The notes: generated by a model from the sequence alone, not told the origin. A stretch of 64,000 nucleotides of DNA from Sphingomonas sp. G-3-2-10 (GCF_012927115.1 NZ_JABBFY010000001.1:1736001-1800000), one strand, 5' to 3'; shown: positions 26,358 through 35,070, numbered from the stretch's first letter. Translations and numbers: made by a program.

Positions 26358-26833
26358 AGGTACCCGCCGTCCTGATAGATCAGCGGCGATACCGTTTCCG
26401 CGACGCGCACCGCGCTCACCTCGCCGATCACGATCGAGTGCGTGGCATAAGGCACCAGCGCGGCGACGCGGCAGCTGAGGTTCGCCTGCGCCTCCTCCAG
26501 CCACGGCAATCCCTCCGCGTCATGCGACCAATGCCCGACCGAGAACCGTTCCTCGCGCTTGGCCGAGCTGCCGAACGCAGCGGAAACCTCGCTCTGGTGT
26601 CGCGACAGCAGGTTCACGCAGAAGCGTTCGCCTTCACTCAGGCAGGCATGGATCGACGCGCTGCGATTGACGCAGACCAGGATAGCCGGCGGCTCGGCCG
26701 TCAGCGACGTGATCGAGGTCGCGGCCATGCCTACCGCTCCGTCCGGCCCATGCGCGGTCAGCACACCCACTCCCGACGCCAGACGGCGCATCGCCGCCTT
26801 GAAATCAACGTTCAGCGTATCGCTTGCGGTCAC
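26354..26833 (-). CDS. Flavin reductase (HpaC/split-barrel FMN-binding family)
   Basis: A 159-residue NAD(P)H:flavin oxidoreductase. Family signatures are FKAAMRRLASGVGVLTA, GMAATSITSLTAEPPAILVCVN and RFCVNLLSRHQ. I choose the GTG at 26833, seven bases after GAGGA; starting at the ATG at 26872 would place an operator half-site inside the gene. Such enzymes make free FMNH2 or FADH2 for a separate monooxygenase, and the luciferase-type enzyme at 21126 is the best partner in the window. The 3' end overlaps the convergent crotonase by a few bases. Confidence 0.92.
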   Translation of the reverse strand: MTASDTLNVDFKAAMRRLASGVGVLTAHGPDGAVGMAATSITSLTAEPPAILVCVNRSASIHACLSEGERFCVNLLSRHQSEVSAAFGSSAKREERFSVGHWSHDAEGLPWLEEAQANLSCRVAALVPYATHSIVIGEVSAVRVAETVSPLIYQDGGYL

Positions 26834-26899
26834 GGCTGCTTCCTCAAATGAATTACGGACAGGTTTTCGCATATCATGTGGTCTTATGATCGATGATTA

Positions 26900-26907
26900 G
26901 ACCGGAC
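26900..26907. promoter_or_regulatory. Candidate operator, GTCCGGAC family (GACCGGAC)
   Basis: GATTAGACCGGACAACT lies upstream of the flavin reductase (start 26833) and of the forward SnoaL-like gene. One core base differs. A half site (TTACGGACAGG) lies at about 26853-26863. Confidence 0.4.
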
Positions 26908-27016
26908 AACTATCCATCTCAATCGAGATAATCGCCGGCGGGGTCGCGAACCCTGCGTTTGCGGAGCCCGCCGCGCTACGATGCCCGCCATCCTTTTCTG
27001 GCCGATGGCGGATTCC

Positions 27017-27538
27017 ATGTCGCAGACCCACGAACTGATCGAAGCCCTTCACGATCGCGAGATGATCCGCGACTGCCTGTTCCGCTATTGCCGCGGGATC
27101 GACCGCGCCGACGAAGCCGCGCTGCGATCCGCCTATTGGCCCGACGGCACCGACAATCACGGGCCGTATCAGGGCAGCGCATCGGGCTTCATCGACTGGG
27201 CGATGCAGACCCTGCCTTCGATCGAGCGCGGCATCCATCAGATCCACAATATCCTGATCGACCTGCGCGGCGCCGAAGCGAGGGTAGAATCCTATTTCAC
27301 CGCGCTTCAGCGGCAGCCGGGGACGAATGGCGGAATCGCCGACGTGCATATGGCCGGCCGCTATCTCGACCGGTTCGAGAAGCGCGACGGCGAATGGCGC
27401 GTCGCGGACCGGACGGTGGTGTTCGACTGGGTCAGCGAAGCCGTGCCCCAGCCCGGCACCGAAGCCGAGCGGTTCGGCCGCCGCACGCCCATCGGCGGAC
27501 GCTGGCCTGCGGACCCGGTGTACAAGCTGATCGCCTGA
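27017..27538 (+). CDS. SnoaL-like / NTF2-fold protein
   Basis: A protein of about 173 residues with the SnoaL-like polyketide-cyclase/dehydratase pattern: ELIEALHDREMIRDCLFRYCRGIDRADE, RSAYWPDG and HIxNILI-type strands (GIHQIHNILIDL), ending DRTVVFDWVSE. The cone-shaped fold binds hydrophobic molecules; members are isomerases, hydratases and dioxygenase small subunits. The start is uncertain: ATGs at 26981, 27005 and 27017 are in frame with poor ribosome sites, and 27017 best fits family length. It is followed after 22 bases by the DUF3237 gene, so the two are likely co-expressed. Confidence 0.82.
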   Translation: MSQTHELIEALHDREMIRDCLFRYCRGIDRADEAALRSAYWPDGTDNHGPYQGSASGFIDWAMQTLPSIERGIHQIHNILIDLRGAEARVESYFTALQRQPGTNGGIADVHMAGRYLDRFEKRDGEWRVADRTVVFDWVSEAVPQPGTEAERFGRRTPIGGRWPADPVYKLIA

Positions 27539-27560
27539 ACTCCCACACAAGGAACTCCAA

Positions 27561-28031
27561 ATGGCCGGTATCGAAACCCTGTCCTGGGAGCCGCTGTTCG
27601 TGATGCGGCTCGACGTCTCCTATGCCGAAGCGCAGTTGATCGGCGGGCAGGACCGGCTGGGCATCTTCCCCGTCGTGGGCGGCAGTTTCGAAGGCCCGCG
27701 CCTGCGCGGCCGCGTTTTGCCGCATGGCGCGGACTGGGTGACGTGGCAGCAGGACGGCACGATGAATATCGACGTGCGCACCGCGCTGGAGACCGATGAC
27801 GGCGCGCGGATCGCGATGCACTATACCGGCATCGCCGCGCCCACTTCGCCCGAAGCCGCGAATCGGTTCCGCAACCGCCAGCCGGGGCCGTATGAAGACC
27901 TGTACCTCCACACCACCCCGCGCTTCGTGACCGATCATCCCGATTATCTGTGGCTCAACCGGACCATCGCGGTGACCAACGGAATGCGCGCGCCCGAAGG
28001 GCCGGTCTATCACGTCTTCGCGATACGCTGA
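27561..28031 (+). CDS. DUF3237-family protein
   Basis: A 156-residue protein matching the DUF3237 outline: ETLSWEPLFVMRLDV, GIFPVVGGSFEGPRLRGRVLPHGADW, DVRTALETDDGARI and the C-terminal YLWLNRTIAVTNGMR. The family is a small beta-barrel found often beside aromatic or steroid catabolic genes; its chemistry is not established. AAGGA precedes the ATG. No signal peptide is visible, so it is probably cytoplasmic. It ends before a repeat that separates it from the convergent CoA ligase. Confidence 0.85.
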   Translation: MAGIETLSWEPLFVMRLDVSYAEAQLIGGQDRLGIFPVVGGSFEGPRLRGRVLPHGADWVTWQQDGTMNIDVRTALETDDGARIAMHYTGIAAPTSPEAANRFRNRQPGPYEDLYLHTTPRFVTDHPDYLWLNRTIAVTNGMRAPEGPVYHVFAIR

Positions 28032-28043
28032 GGCCGATCTCAA

Positions 28044-28159
28044 ATCCTCCCCCGGAGGGGAGGGGGACCGCGAAGCGGTGGAGGGGACTTCCGCAGGCGA
28101 TATCGCTTGAGGCGCTGCCCCTCCGTCAGGCTTCGCCCGCCTCCTCCTCCGGGGAGGAT
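28044..28159. repeat. Intergenic inverted repeat element between convergent genes
   Basis: About 116 bases rich in CCTCCCC/GGGGAGG, with termini ATCCTCCCC (28044-28052) and its complement (28151-28159). Inside is a second hairpin-forming motif, ACCGCGAAGCGGT. This looks like the short palindromic elements common between genes in sphingomonads and can act as a terminator for both flanking genes. Confidence 0.65.
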
Positions 28160-28179
28160 CTTGATACCCTTGAGCCTCC

Positions 28180-29814
28180 CTACCCGCCGAAATGCCCCGC
28201 ATAGGTCTCGCGCAGCTTCGTCTTGAGCAGCTTGCCGGTCGCGGTGTGCGGCAGATCGTCGACGAACAATATGTCGTCGGGCAGCCACCAGCGCGCGACC
28301 TGGCCGGTCAGATGCTCGACGATCTCCCCTGCCCCGCACGCTTCGCCGGGATGGAGCCGCACCAGCATCAGCGGACGTTCCTGCCAGCGCGGATGCGCCA
28401 CGCCGATCACCGCGGCTTCGGCGACCTTCGCGTGCGACGTCGCGGCATTTTCGAGGTCGATCGAGGAAATCCATTCGCCGCCAGATTTGATCACGTCCTT
28501 CAATCGGTCGGTGATCTGGAGGAACCCGTCTGGATCGATCCGGGCCACGTCGCCGGTGTCGAACCAACCCTCCCCGTCCAGCGCCGATCCGGCTTCCGAC
28601 CCGTAATAGCCGCTCAGCACCCACGGCCCGCGTACCTTGAGCAGGCCCGATGCCTCGCCGTCGCGGGGCAAGGCGTTGCCGTCCTCGTCCTCGATCCGCA
28701 GCTCGATGCCAAACACCGCCCGGCCCTGCCGCGCGCGCAGTTCGACTTCGCCTTCGGCATCCAGCACGTCGTGATGCGCCAGCGGGCGGCAGACGGTCGC
28801 CACCGGGCTCGTCTCGGTCATGCCCCAGGCCTGCAGCGTCTCGACGCCCAGCAGGTCGCGGAATCGCTCGATCAGCGATCGCGGCGTCGCCGCCCCGCCG
28901 GTGAAGATCCGGTCGAGGCGCAGCGCCATCCGCTCCTCGGCAGTCCGTTCGCGCGCCAGATGGTCGCAGAAGCCGAACCACACCGTCGGCACGCCCAGCG
29001 AGAAGGTCGCCCCTTCGTCGCGCGCCAGTTCGTAGAGCGATGGTGCATCGATCGCCGATCCGGGCAGGACGAGCTTCGCCCCGCACATCGCGCTCGAATA
29101 GGGAATGCCCCACGCGTTGACGTGAAACAGCGGCGTCACGACCAGCACGCTGTCCCGCGCCGAAAGCGCCATCGAATCCGCCGACAGTGCGCTCATCGCG
29201 TGCAGCACGGTCGAGCGATGGCTGTACAGCACGCCCTTGGGATTCCCCGTGGTGCCCGAGGTGTAGCAAAGCGAACTCGCGGCATTCTCGTCGAGATCGG
29301 GCCAGCCCTCGATCGGCGCGGCATTCGCAAGCAGCGTCTCGTAGGCCACCACGCCCGGATGCGCCGACGACGGCAGGCTCGCCGCATCGCACAGCGCCAC
29401 CACGTGCCGGAGCGCCGGAAGCTCGCCTAGCAGCGGCTCGACGATCGGCAGCAGGTCCGGATCGACGCACAGCACGGTCGCGCCGCCATGATCGACGATG
29501 TAGCGGATCTGCTCGGGGAACAGCCTCGGATTGACGGTGTGGAGCACCATGCCCGCGCCGCTCACGCCATAATAGAGCTCCAGATGCGGCAACCGGTTCC
29601 ACGCCAGCGTCGCCACGCGGTCTCCGGCCTTGAGGCCCAGCCCCGCCAGCGCCCCGGCAACTTGCCGCGCGCGCCGCTCGACGCGGCCCCAGTCGGATCG
29701 CACGATGCTGCCGTCGAAGCTGCGCGATACGATCTCGCGGCGGGGATGGTTGGTCGCGGCGTGGCGGATCAGCCCGCCGATGGTCAGTTGCTGCCGTTGC
29801 ATCAGGCCGAACAT
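28180..29814 (-). CDS. AMP-dependent acyl-CoA synthetase (FadD-like)
   Basis: A 544-residue adenylate-forming CoA ligase. Core motifs are [45 protein letters not shown] and the catalytic lysine region [16 protein letters not shown]. It has the pattern of medium/long-chain fatty-acid-CoA-ligase relatives ([16 protein letters not shown]). GAGGAGA precedes the ATG. It is divergent from the dehydrogenase run at 30038-33484, and its product would give that run its CoA-ester substrate (inference). Confidence 0.94.
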   Translation of the reverse strand: MFGLMQRQQLTIGGLIRHAATNHPRREIVSRSFDGSIVRSDWGRVERRARQVAGALAGLGLKAGDRVATLAWNRLPHLELYYGVSGAGMVLHTVNPRLFPEQIRYIVDHGGATVLCVDPDLLPIVEPLLGELPALRHVVALCDAASLPSSAHPGVVAYETLLANAAPIEGWPDLDENAASSLCYTSGTTGNPKGVLYSHRSTVLHAMSALSADSMALSARDSVLVVTPLFHVNAWGIPYSSAMCGAKLVLPGSAIDAPSLYELARDEGATFSLGVPTVWFGFCDHLARERTAEERMALRLDRIFTGGAATPRSLIERFRDLLGVETLQAWGMTETSPVATVCRPLAHHDVLDAEGEVELRARQGRAVFGIELRIEDEDGNALPRDGEASGLLKVRGPWVLSGYYGSEAGSALDGEGWFDTGDVARIDPDGFLQITDRLKDVIKSGGEWISSIDLENAATSHAKVAEAAVIGVAHPRWQERPLMLVRLHPGEACGAGEIVEHLTGQVARWWLPDDILFVDDLPHTATGKLLKTKLRETYAGHFGG

Positions 29815-30037
29815 TGCCTGTCTCTCCTCATGGCTTTTGCCGGAGGATCGCCGCGCGCCGCCATGTTGCGAAGGGCTGCGCGCGCGCGCCGCCGCTTATC
29901 GCCTGCGTGATTTTGGCAAGCGGCGTTTTCACCCTGCCGACAATCACATCCGGGAAATTCGCCCGGTCTGTCCACGACTGCACGGGCCGGGGCGAACAAC
30001 GCGCTAGGCGAAGGGCAACGAAGCAGGAGAGAGCCTG

Positions 30038-31219
30038 ATGACCCCGAGCCTTGCGCCGGACGACCTCGCATTTCGCGACGAGGTTCGCGCATTTTTCGCC
30101 GACAGCATTCCGGACGACTGGAAGACCACGGTGCGCAGCGGCCTGCGCCTGCCGCCCGAAACGCTGACCGCCTATCAGAAGCGGCTGGCGGATCGCGGCT
30201 GGGGTGCGCCGACCTGGCCGGTCGAATATGGCGGCACCGGCTGGACGCCCGCTCAGCTCTCGATCTTCTGGTCGGAGGCCGCCGCCGCCGATGCCCCGCC
30301 GCAATTCCATCAGGGGCTGGAGCTGATCGGCCCGATCATCTTCACCTATGGCCGCCAGGCGCAGAAGGATTTCTACCTCCCCCGGATCATCACCGGCGAG
30401 GATTGGTGGTGCCAGGGCTATTCGGAGCCCGGCGCCGGATCGGACCTCGCCGCGCTGCGCACCCGCGCCGACCGCGATGGCGACGATTATGTCCTCAACG
30501 GGCAGAAGATGTGGACCAGCTATGCCCATGTCGCCGACCGCATGTTCGTCCTCGCCCGCACCTCGACCGAGGCGAAGCGGCAGCAGGGCATCTCGCTGAT
30601 CCTGGTCGACATGGACACGCCGGGCCTGCGCATCCAGCCGATCCACACGCTGGACGAGAAGCACCACACCAACGAAGTGTTCCTCGACGATGTCCGCGTG
30701 CCGCTGTCCAATCTTGTCGGCGAGGAGGGCATGGGCTGGGGCTATGGCAAGGTGCTGCTCGATCGCGAGCGGATGGTCGCCGCGGCGACCGCAATGTTCC
30801 TGCCCCAGACGCTGCGCGCGGTGCGTGAGGCAGCGAAGCGGCGGCGGGTGCCGGGCGGCACCCTGTTCGACCGGCCGGGGTTCCGCAGCAAGCTCGCGCA
30901 GATCGAGATCGAGGCGCTGGCGCTTCAGGCGATGGTGATGCGGCTGATGGCCGATGCCGCAGCGGGTGCCGATTCCGGCCCGCGCGGATCGATGGTCAAG
31001 CTGCGCTGGTCCGAACTGATCCAGCAGGCAACCGGGCTGTGGGTAGAAGCGCTCGGCCCCGCCGCGCAGCATTTCGAGGCGCTCGACGGGAACGGCAAAA
31101 CGCCGCCGGACATGCCGCTGGCGCTGCAAGGCGCGCTCTATTCGCGCGTCACCACGATTTACGGCGGATCGAGCGAGATCCAGCGCAACATCATCGCGCG
31201 ACGCGCGCTCGGGCTCTGA
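30038..31219 (+). CDS. Acyl-CoA dehydrogenase, large subunit type
   Basis: A 393-residue dehydrogenase, first of three in a row. Signatures are WCQGYSEPGAGSDLAAL, GQKMWTSYAHVADRM and the C-terminal TIYGGSSEIQRNIIARRALG. The medium-chain catalytic Glu position is Gly, as in the other large subunits here. AGGAGAG precedes the ATG. The next gene, a partner-type dehydrogenase, begins 11 bases after its stop. By analogy with steroid-side-chain dehydrogenases the two should assemble as a heterotetramer with one FAD per pair. Confidence 0.93.
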   Translation: MTPSLAPDDLAFRDEVRAFFADSIPDDWKTTVRSGLRLPPETLTAYQKRLADRGWGAPTWPVEYGGTGWTPAQLSIFWSEAAAADAPPQFHQGLELIGPIIFTYGRQAQKDFYLPRIITGEDWWCQGYSEPGAGSDLAALRTRADRDGDDYVLNGQKMWTSYAHVADRMFVLARTSTEAKRQQGISLILVDMDTPGLRIQPIHTLDEKHHTNEVFLDDVRVPLSNLVGEEGMGWGYGKVLLDRERMVAAATAMFLPQTLRAVREAAKRRRVPGGTLFDRPGFRSKLAQIEIEALALQAMVMRLMADAAAGADSGPRGSMVKLRWSELIQQATGLWVEALGPAAQHFEALDGNGKTPPDMPLALQGALYSRVTTIYGGSSEIQRNIIARRALGL

Positions 31220-31230
31220 GGGGAAGAACG

Positions 31231-32334
31231 ATGGAGTTCGCGTACAGCGACGAGCAGCAGATACTGCTGGAGAGCGCCGACCGGTTCGGCGAGGAGAATA
31301 TGGGCGCGGCCGCGCGCCTCGCCCGGCTGGCCGAGGGGCCGGAGGGCTCGCGCCGCCGCTGGGCGGCGATGGCCGAACTCGGCTGGCTGATGCTGCCGAT
31401 CGCGGAGGCCGATGGCGGTCTTGGTGGCGGCCCGGTCGAAATCGCAGCGCTGATGGAGGGTTTCGGCCGCCATCTGATGATCGAGCCCTATGTCTCGTGC
31501 TGCGTCTTTGCCCCCGCACTGATGCAGGGCGGCGGGGACAAGGCGAGCGAGTTGCTCGCGCAGATCGGCATGGGCGAGGTGCGCATCGCCGCCGCCCTGC
31601 TGGAGGATGACGGCTATTCGGTGTTCGGCGTCGATACCCGCGCCGAGGGCGACCGGCTGACCGGTACCAAGGTCCATGCCGAGGACGGCGCCGATGCCGA
31701 CTGGTTCGTCGTCTCCGCCCGCACCGGCGGCGTCTATGGCGACAAGAGCGGCATCAGCCTTTTCCTCGTCGCCGCCGACGCGCCGGGGCTCACCGTCCGC
31801 CGCTTCCGCTCGAGCGACAGCCACCGCCATTGCAGCCTCGAGCTGAATGACGTCCCCGGCATCCTGCTCGGCGAGCGCGACACGGCAGTCGCCCGCATCG
31901 CCGCCGCCGCCGACCGCGCGCTGGTCGCGCATCTGGCCGAGGCGGTCGGATCGATGGAAGCCGCGACCGCCGCGACGCTCGACTATGTCCGCACCCGCCA
32001 GCAGTTCGGCGTCGCCATCGGCACCTTCCAGGTCATCCAGCACAAGCTGGTCGACATGAGCGTGGCGTGCGAGGAATCGCGCGCGCTGATGAGCGTCGCC
32101 GCGCGCAGCCTTGAGAGCGGCACGCCCGACCGCGCGCTGATCGCGGCGGCCCGTGTTCGCATCTCGCAATGCGGGGTGATGGTCGCGCAGATGGCGGTGC
32201 AGCTGCACGGCGGCGTCGGGACGAGCGAGGAGCTGGTCGTCAGCCACCACCTCCGCCGCCAGATGATGCTCGACCTGATCCTTGGCGACCGCGACTATCA
32301 CCGCGCCCGCTTCGTCGCGCTGTCGGACGCCTGA
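31231..32334 (+). CDS. Acyl-CoA dehydrogenase, partner subunit type
   Basis: A 367-residue dehydrogenase-fold protein. It starts MEFAYSDEQQILLESADRF after a GGGAAG site and keeps TRQQFGVAIGTFQVIQHKLVDMS and the C-terminal VQLHGGVGTSEELVVSHHLRRQ. These are marks of the partner subunits at 4373 and 13053, although it is longer. It is bracketed by dehydrogenase genes with gaps of 11 and 1 bases, so all three are one transcript. Confidence 0.92.
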   Translation: MEFAYSDEQQILLESADRFGEENMGAAARLARLAEGPEGSRRRWAAMAELGWLMLPIAEADGGLGGGPVEIAALMEGFGRHLMIEPYVSCCVFAPALMQGGGDKASELLAQIGMGEVRIAAALLEDDGYSVFGVDTRAEGDRLTGTKVHAEDGADADWFVVSARTGGVYGDKSGISLFLVAADAPGLTVRRFRSSDSHRHCSLELNDVPGILLGERDTAVARIAAAADRALVAHLAEAVGSMEAATAATLDYVRTRQQFGVAIGTFQVIQHKLVDMSVACEESRALMSVAARSLESGTPDRALIAAARVRISQCGVMVAQMAVQLHGGVGTSEELVVSHHLRRQMMLDLILGDRDYHRARFVALSDA

Positions 32335-32335
32335 C

Positions 32336-33484
32336 ATGGCCCTCGACCCCGAAACCTTCCAGCTGCTGCTCGACACCGTCCGCCGGTTCGTGGCCGAACG
32401 GCTGATCCCCAACGAGGCTTTGGTCGCCGAGACCAACCGGATCCCCGAATCGATCGCGCAGGAGATGCGCGAGCTGGGCCTGTTCGGTATTTCGATCGCA
32501 CCCGAACTCGGCGGGCTCGGCCTGTCGATGGAGGAGGAAGTGCGGATCGTGTTCGAGCTGGGCCATGCCTCGCCCGCCTTCCGCTCGCTCGCGGGCACCA
32601 ATATCGGCATCGGATCGCAATCGATCGTGATCGCCGGCAGCGAGGAACAGCGCGCGCGCTATCTCCCCCGGCTCGCCTCGGGCGAGATCATCGGCAGCTT
32701 CGCGCTGACCGAGCCGGACGCAGGCTCCGACGCCATGTCGATCCGCACCAGCGCGCGGCGCGACGGCGATCATTATGTGCTGAACGGCACCAAGCGCTAC
32801 ATCACCAACGCACCCGTAGCTGGCCTTTTCTCGGTGATGGCACGCACCGGCGACGGCACGGGCGCGGACGCCATTTCCTGCTTCCTCGTCGAGGCCGGCA
32901 CGCCCGGCCTGTCGATCGGCCCGCCCGACAAGAAGATGGGCCAGGCCGGCGCGCTGACCTGCGACGTGATCTTCGAGGATTGCCGCATGCCCGCCAGCGC
33001 CCTGCTCGGCGGGGTGGAGGGCAATGGCTTCCGCACCGCGATGAAGGTGCTCGACAAGGGCCGGCTGCACATCGCCGCGCTCTGCACCGGCATGGCCGAA
33101 CGGCTGATCCGCGAGTCGGTCGAATTCGCGCGCGAGCGCATCCAGTTCGGCAAGCCGGTCTCGGAATTCCAGCTGGTGCAGGCGATGATCGCCGACAGCC
33201 AGGCCGACACGATGGCCTCCCGCGCGCTGGTGCTCGAAACCGCGCGCAAGCGCGACGCGGGCGAGCGCATCACGCTGGAGGCCGCCTGCGCCAAGATGTT
33301 CGCATCAGAGATGCTCGGCCGCGTCGCCGACCGCGCCGTCCAGATCCACGGCGGTGCGGGCTATATCAGCGAATATCCGGTCGAACGCTTCTATCGCGAC
33401 GCGCGGCTGTTCCGCATCTTCGAGGGCACCACCCAGATCCAGCAGTTGGTGATCGCCCGCGAGACGTATCGGCTGTTCGAATAA
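32336..33484 (+). CDS. Acyl-CoA dehydrogenase, canonical homomeric type
   Basis: A 382-residue classical acyl-CoA dehydrogenase. It has FALTEPDAGSDAMSIRT, GTKRYITNAPVAGLFSVMART, RIQFGKPVSEFQLVQAMIADSQ, QIHGGAGYISEYPVERFYRDARL and the catalytic Glu in FEGTTQIQ. Thus it is the only one of seven dehydrogenases in the window with the standard medium/short-chain base. ATG 32336 lies one base after the stop of the previous gene (TGACATG). It may handle a simple acyl chain after the bulky intermediate has been shortened. Confidence 0.94.
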   Translation: MALDPETFQLLLDTVRRFVAERLIPNEALVAETNRIPESIAQEMRELGLFGISIAPELGGLGLSMEEEVRIVFELGHASPAFRSLAGTNIGIGSQSIVIAGSEEQRARYLPRLASGEIIGSFALTEPDAGSDAMSIRTSARRDGDHYVLNGTKRYITNAPVAGLFSVMARTGDGTGADAISCFLVEAGTPGLSIGPPDKKMGQAGALTCDVIFEDCRMPASALLGGVEGNGFRTAMKVLDKGRLHIAALCTGMAERLIRESVEFARERIQFGKPVSEFQLVQAMIADSQADTMASRALVLETARKRDAGERITLEAACAKMFASEMLGRVADRAVQIHGGAGYISEYPVERFYRDARLFRIFEGTTQIQQLVIARETYRLFE

Positions 33485-33497
33485 GCAGTTTTGAACC

Positions 33498-33523
33498 GTC
33501 ATCCCGGCGAAAGCCGGGATGAC
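33498..33523. terminator. Bidirectional hairpin terminator
   Basis: Perfect 11-base arms GTCATCCCGGC (33498-33508) and complement (33513-33523) around a GAAA tetraloop, between the convergent dehydrogenase (33484) and MFS (33539) genes. This GTCATCCCGGCGAAAGCCGGG form is a common intergenic repeat in alphaproteobacteria. Confidence 0.85.
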
Positions 33524-33538
33524 AAGATGGGATCAGGC

Positions 33539-34879
33539 TTAGGCGCCCGCCATCTCGTCCGCCGCAATCCGCCGCCCGGCGAGCCAGAACAGCAGCGACC
33601 CCAGCGCCAGCGGCACCACCACCAGCGCCATCGCAACCTTCAGCCCCATCGCCGCCCCCAGCGACGGCGCGAGCAGGTCGCTCGCCACCCCGACGAACAG
33701 CGGTCCCAGCGCCAGCCCGATCGCGTTGGTGATGAACAGCTGGATCGCCGACGCCATCGCCCGGATCTTCGGGCTGGCCAGCGTCTGCACGGCGGCGAAC
33801 ACCGATCCATAGTTGAGCGCGTGGACAAAGATCGCCAGCCCCAGGAACAGGAACGACCAGCCGATCGTCCCCGCCAGCGCGGCTCCGGCGAACAGCGGCG
33901 CGGCGATGACCAGCGAAGCGGTCGGCACGCGGGTATAGCCGACGATACCCGCCCGCGCCGCCCGGTCCGCCAGGCGGCCGCCGACCAAAGTCCCGATCAT
34001 CCCGACGATGCCGACCATCAGCCCGAGCGAGAGGCCCAGTACCACGCTGGGCGGCATTCCGGCCCAATCGGCCAGCACGCTCAGGCCCGTGGCATGCGTG
34101 CGCATGTAGAGCGATCCGAAGAACGCCGCCTGCCCATAATAGCCGAACCCGCCCATCGCGGTGCCGAACGAGACCAGCCAGAAGCTCGGCAGTTTCATCA
34201 GCGTGCGGATGACTTCGCCAAGCGGCAGCTGCGCCGTCGCGGCATGGGCCAGCCCCTCGCCCCGGCGGCGCGGCTCGTCGAGCGCGAACCATACGATCAC
34301 CGCCAGCAGGATGCCGGGCACGCCCGCGACGAGGAACGCGGCGCGCCAGCCCAGGCTGGCCAGCAGCAGGCCGCCCAGCACCAGCCCCGCGAGCGACCCG
34401 AGCGGCACGCCCAGCGAATAAAGCGCCAGCGCCCAGCCGCGCTGCTCGCGCGGGACATAATCGGTGATCAGGCTGTGCGCTGCCGGAGTGCATCCCGCCT
34501 CGCCCACGCCCACGCCGATCCGCGCCAGCAGCAGCTCGCTGAAATTGCGCGCCAGCCCGCACAGCGCGGTGAAGGCGCTCCACACCAGCAATGCGATCGA
34601 GATCATCCGCACCCGGTTGCCGCGATCGGCGAAGCGGGCGAGCGGAATGCCCAGCAAGGTATAGAACAGGGCGAAGGCCAGCCCGCTGATCATGCCGATC
34701 TGCCAGTCCGACAGGTTCAGATCGGCCTTCATCGGTTCGACCAGGATCGTCACGATCTGCCGGTCCAGCATGTTGAAGGCGTACACGATCATCAGCAGCG
34801 CCAGCGCGCCATAGGGCAGCCGGGGCGCGGCAACCACGCCATCATGGATGGGATCGCGGGCGCGAATCTGATCGGTCAT
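33539..34879 (-). CDS. MFS transporter
   Basis: A 446-residue 12-helix MFS permease. Helix 1 holds LMIVYAFNMLDRQIVTILVEPMKADL, followed by GIPLARFADRGNRVRMI (motif A variant) and GEAGCTPAAHSLITDYVPREQRGWALAL in helices 4-5. It belongs to the same broad group as the transporter at 8633 but is not a close copy. The start is the ATG at 34879 after GGAGAGG; the longer frame to 35008 has no support. It is divergent from the IclR gene across a perfect palindrome and probably imports the same class of compound. Confidence 0.92.
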   Translation of the reverse strand: MTDQIRARDPIHDGVVAAPRLPYGALALLMIVYAFNMLDRQIVTILVEPMKADLNLSDWQIGMISGLAFALFYTLLGIPLARFADRGNRVRMISIALLVWSAFTALCGLARNFSELLLARIGVGVGEAGCTPAAHSLITDYVPREQRGWALALYSLGVPLGSLAGLVLGGLLLASLGWRAAFLVAGVPGILLAVIVWFALDEPRRRGEGLAHAATAQLPLGEVIRTLMKLPSFWLVSFGTAMGGFGYYGQAAFFGSLYMRTHATGLSVLADWAGMPPSVVLGLSLGLMVGIVGMIGTLVGGRLADRAARAGIVGYTRVPTASLVIAAPLFAGAALAGTIGWSFLFLGLAIFVHALNYGSVFAAVQTLASPKIRAMASAIQLFITNAIGLALGPLFVGVASDLLAPSLGAAMGLKVAMALVVVPLALGSLLFWLAGRRIAADEMAGA

Positions 34880-35048
34880 GAGCCTCTCCACCTTGCGCGC
34901 TGAACAGCTGCGCGTCTGATGGGTAAGCCTAGCCGCCGCCTCCGCCCCTGCGGCCGGTCCGGCCGATCCGGCGGGGTTTATCCCGGATATGATTTGGCGC
35001 CTCGGCACGCGGAGGCCCCGCCTCCACCGTCACCGCGCGCGATGGCCG

Positions 35049-35070
35049 GGATATCACATATGTGATATCC
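35049..35070. promoter_or_regulatory. Perfect 22-bp palindromic operator upstream of iclR-type gene
   Basis: The half GGATATCACAT is followed at once by its exact reverse complement. It lies 132 bases before the IclR start and about 170 bases before the divergent MFS start. A similar half (GGATATGAT) occurs near 34984-34992. A/T-rich and isolated in GC-rich DNA, it is almost certainly a protein binding site. Confidence 0.8.

Noticed and set aside
29940..29985. A possible further GTCCGGAC-family site upstream of the dehydrogenase at 30038
   Set aside because: GCCCGGTCTGTCCACG does not keep the palindromic arms; not counted.
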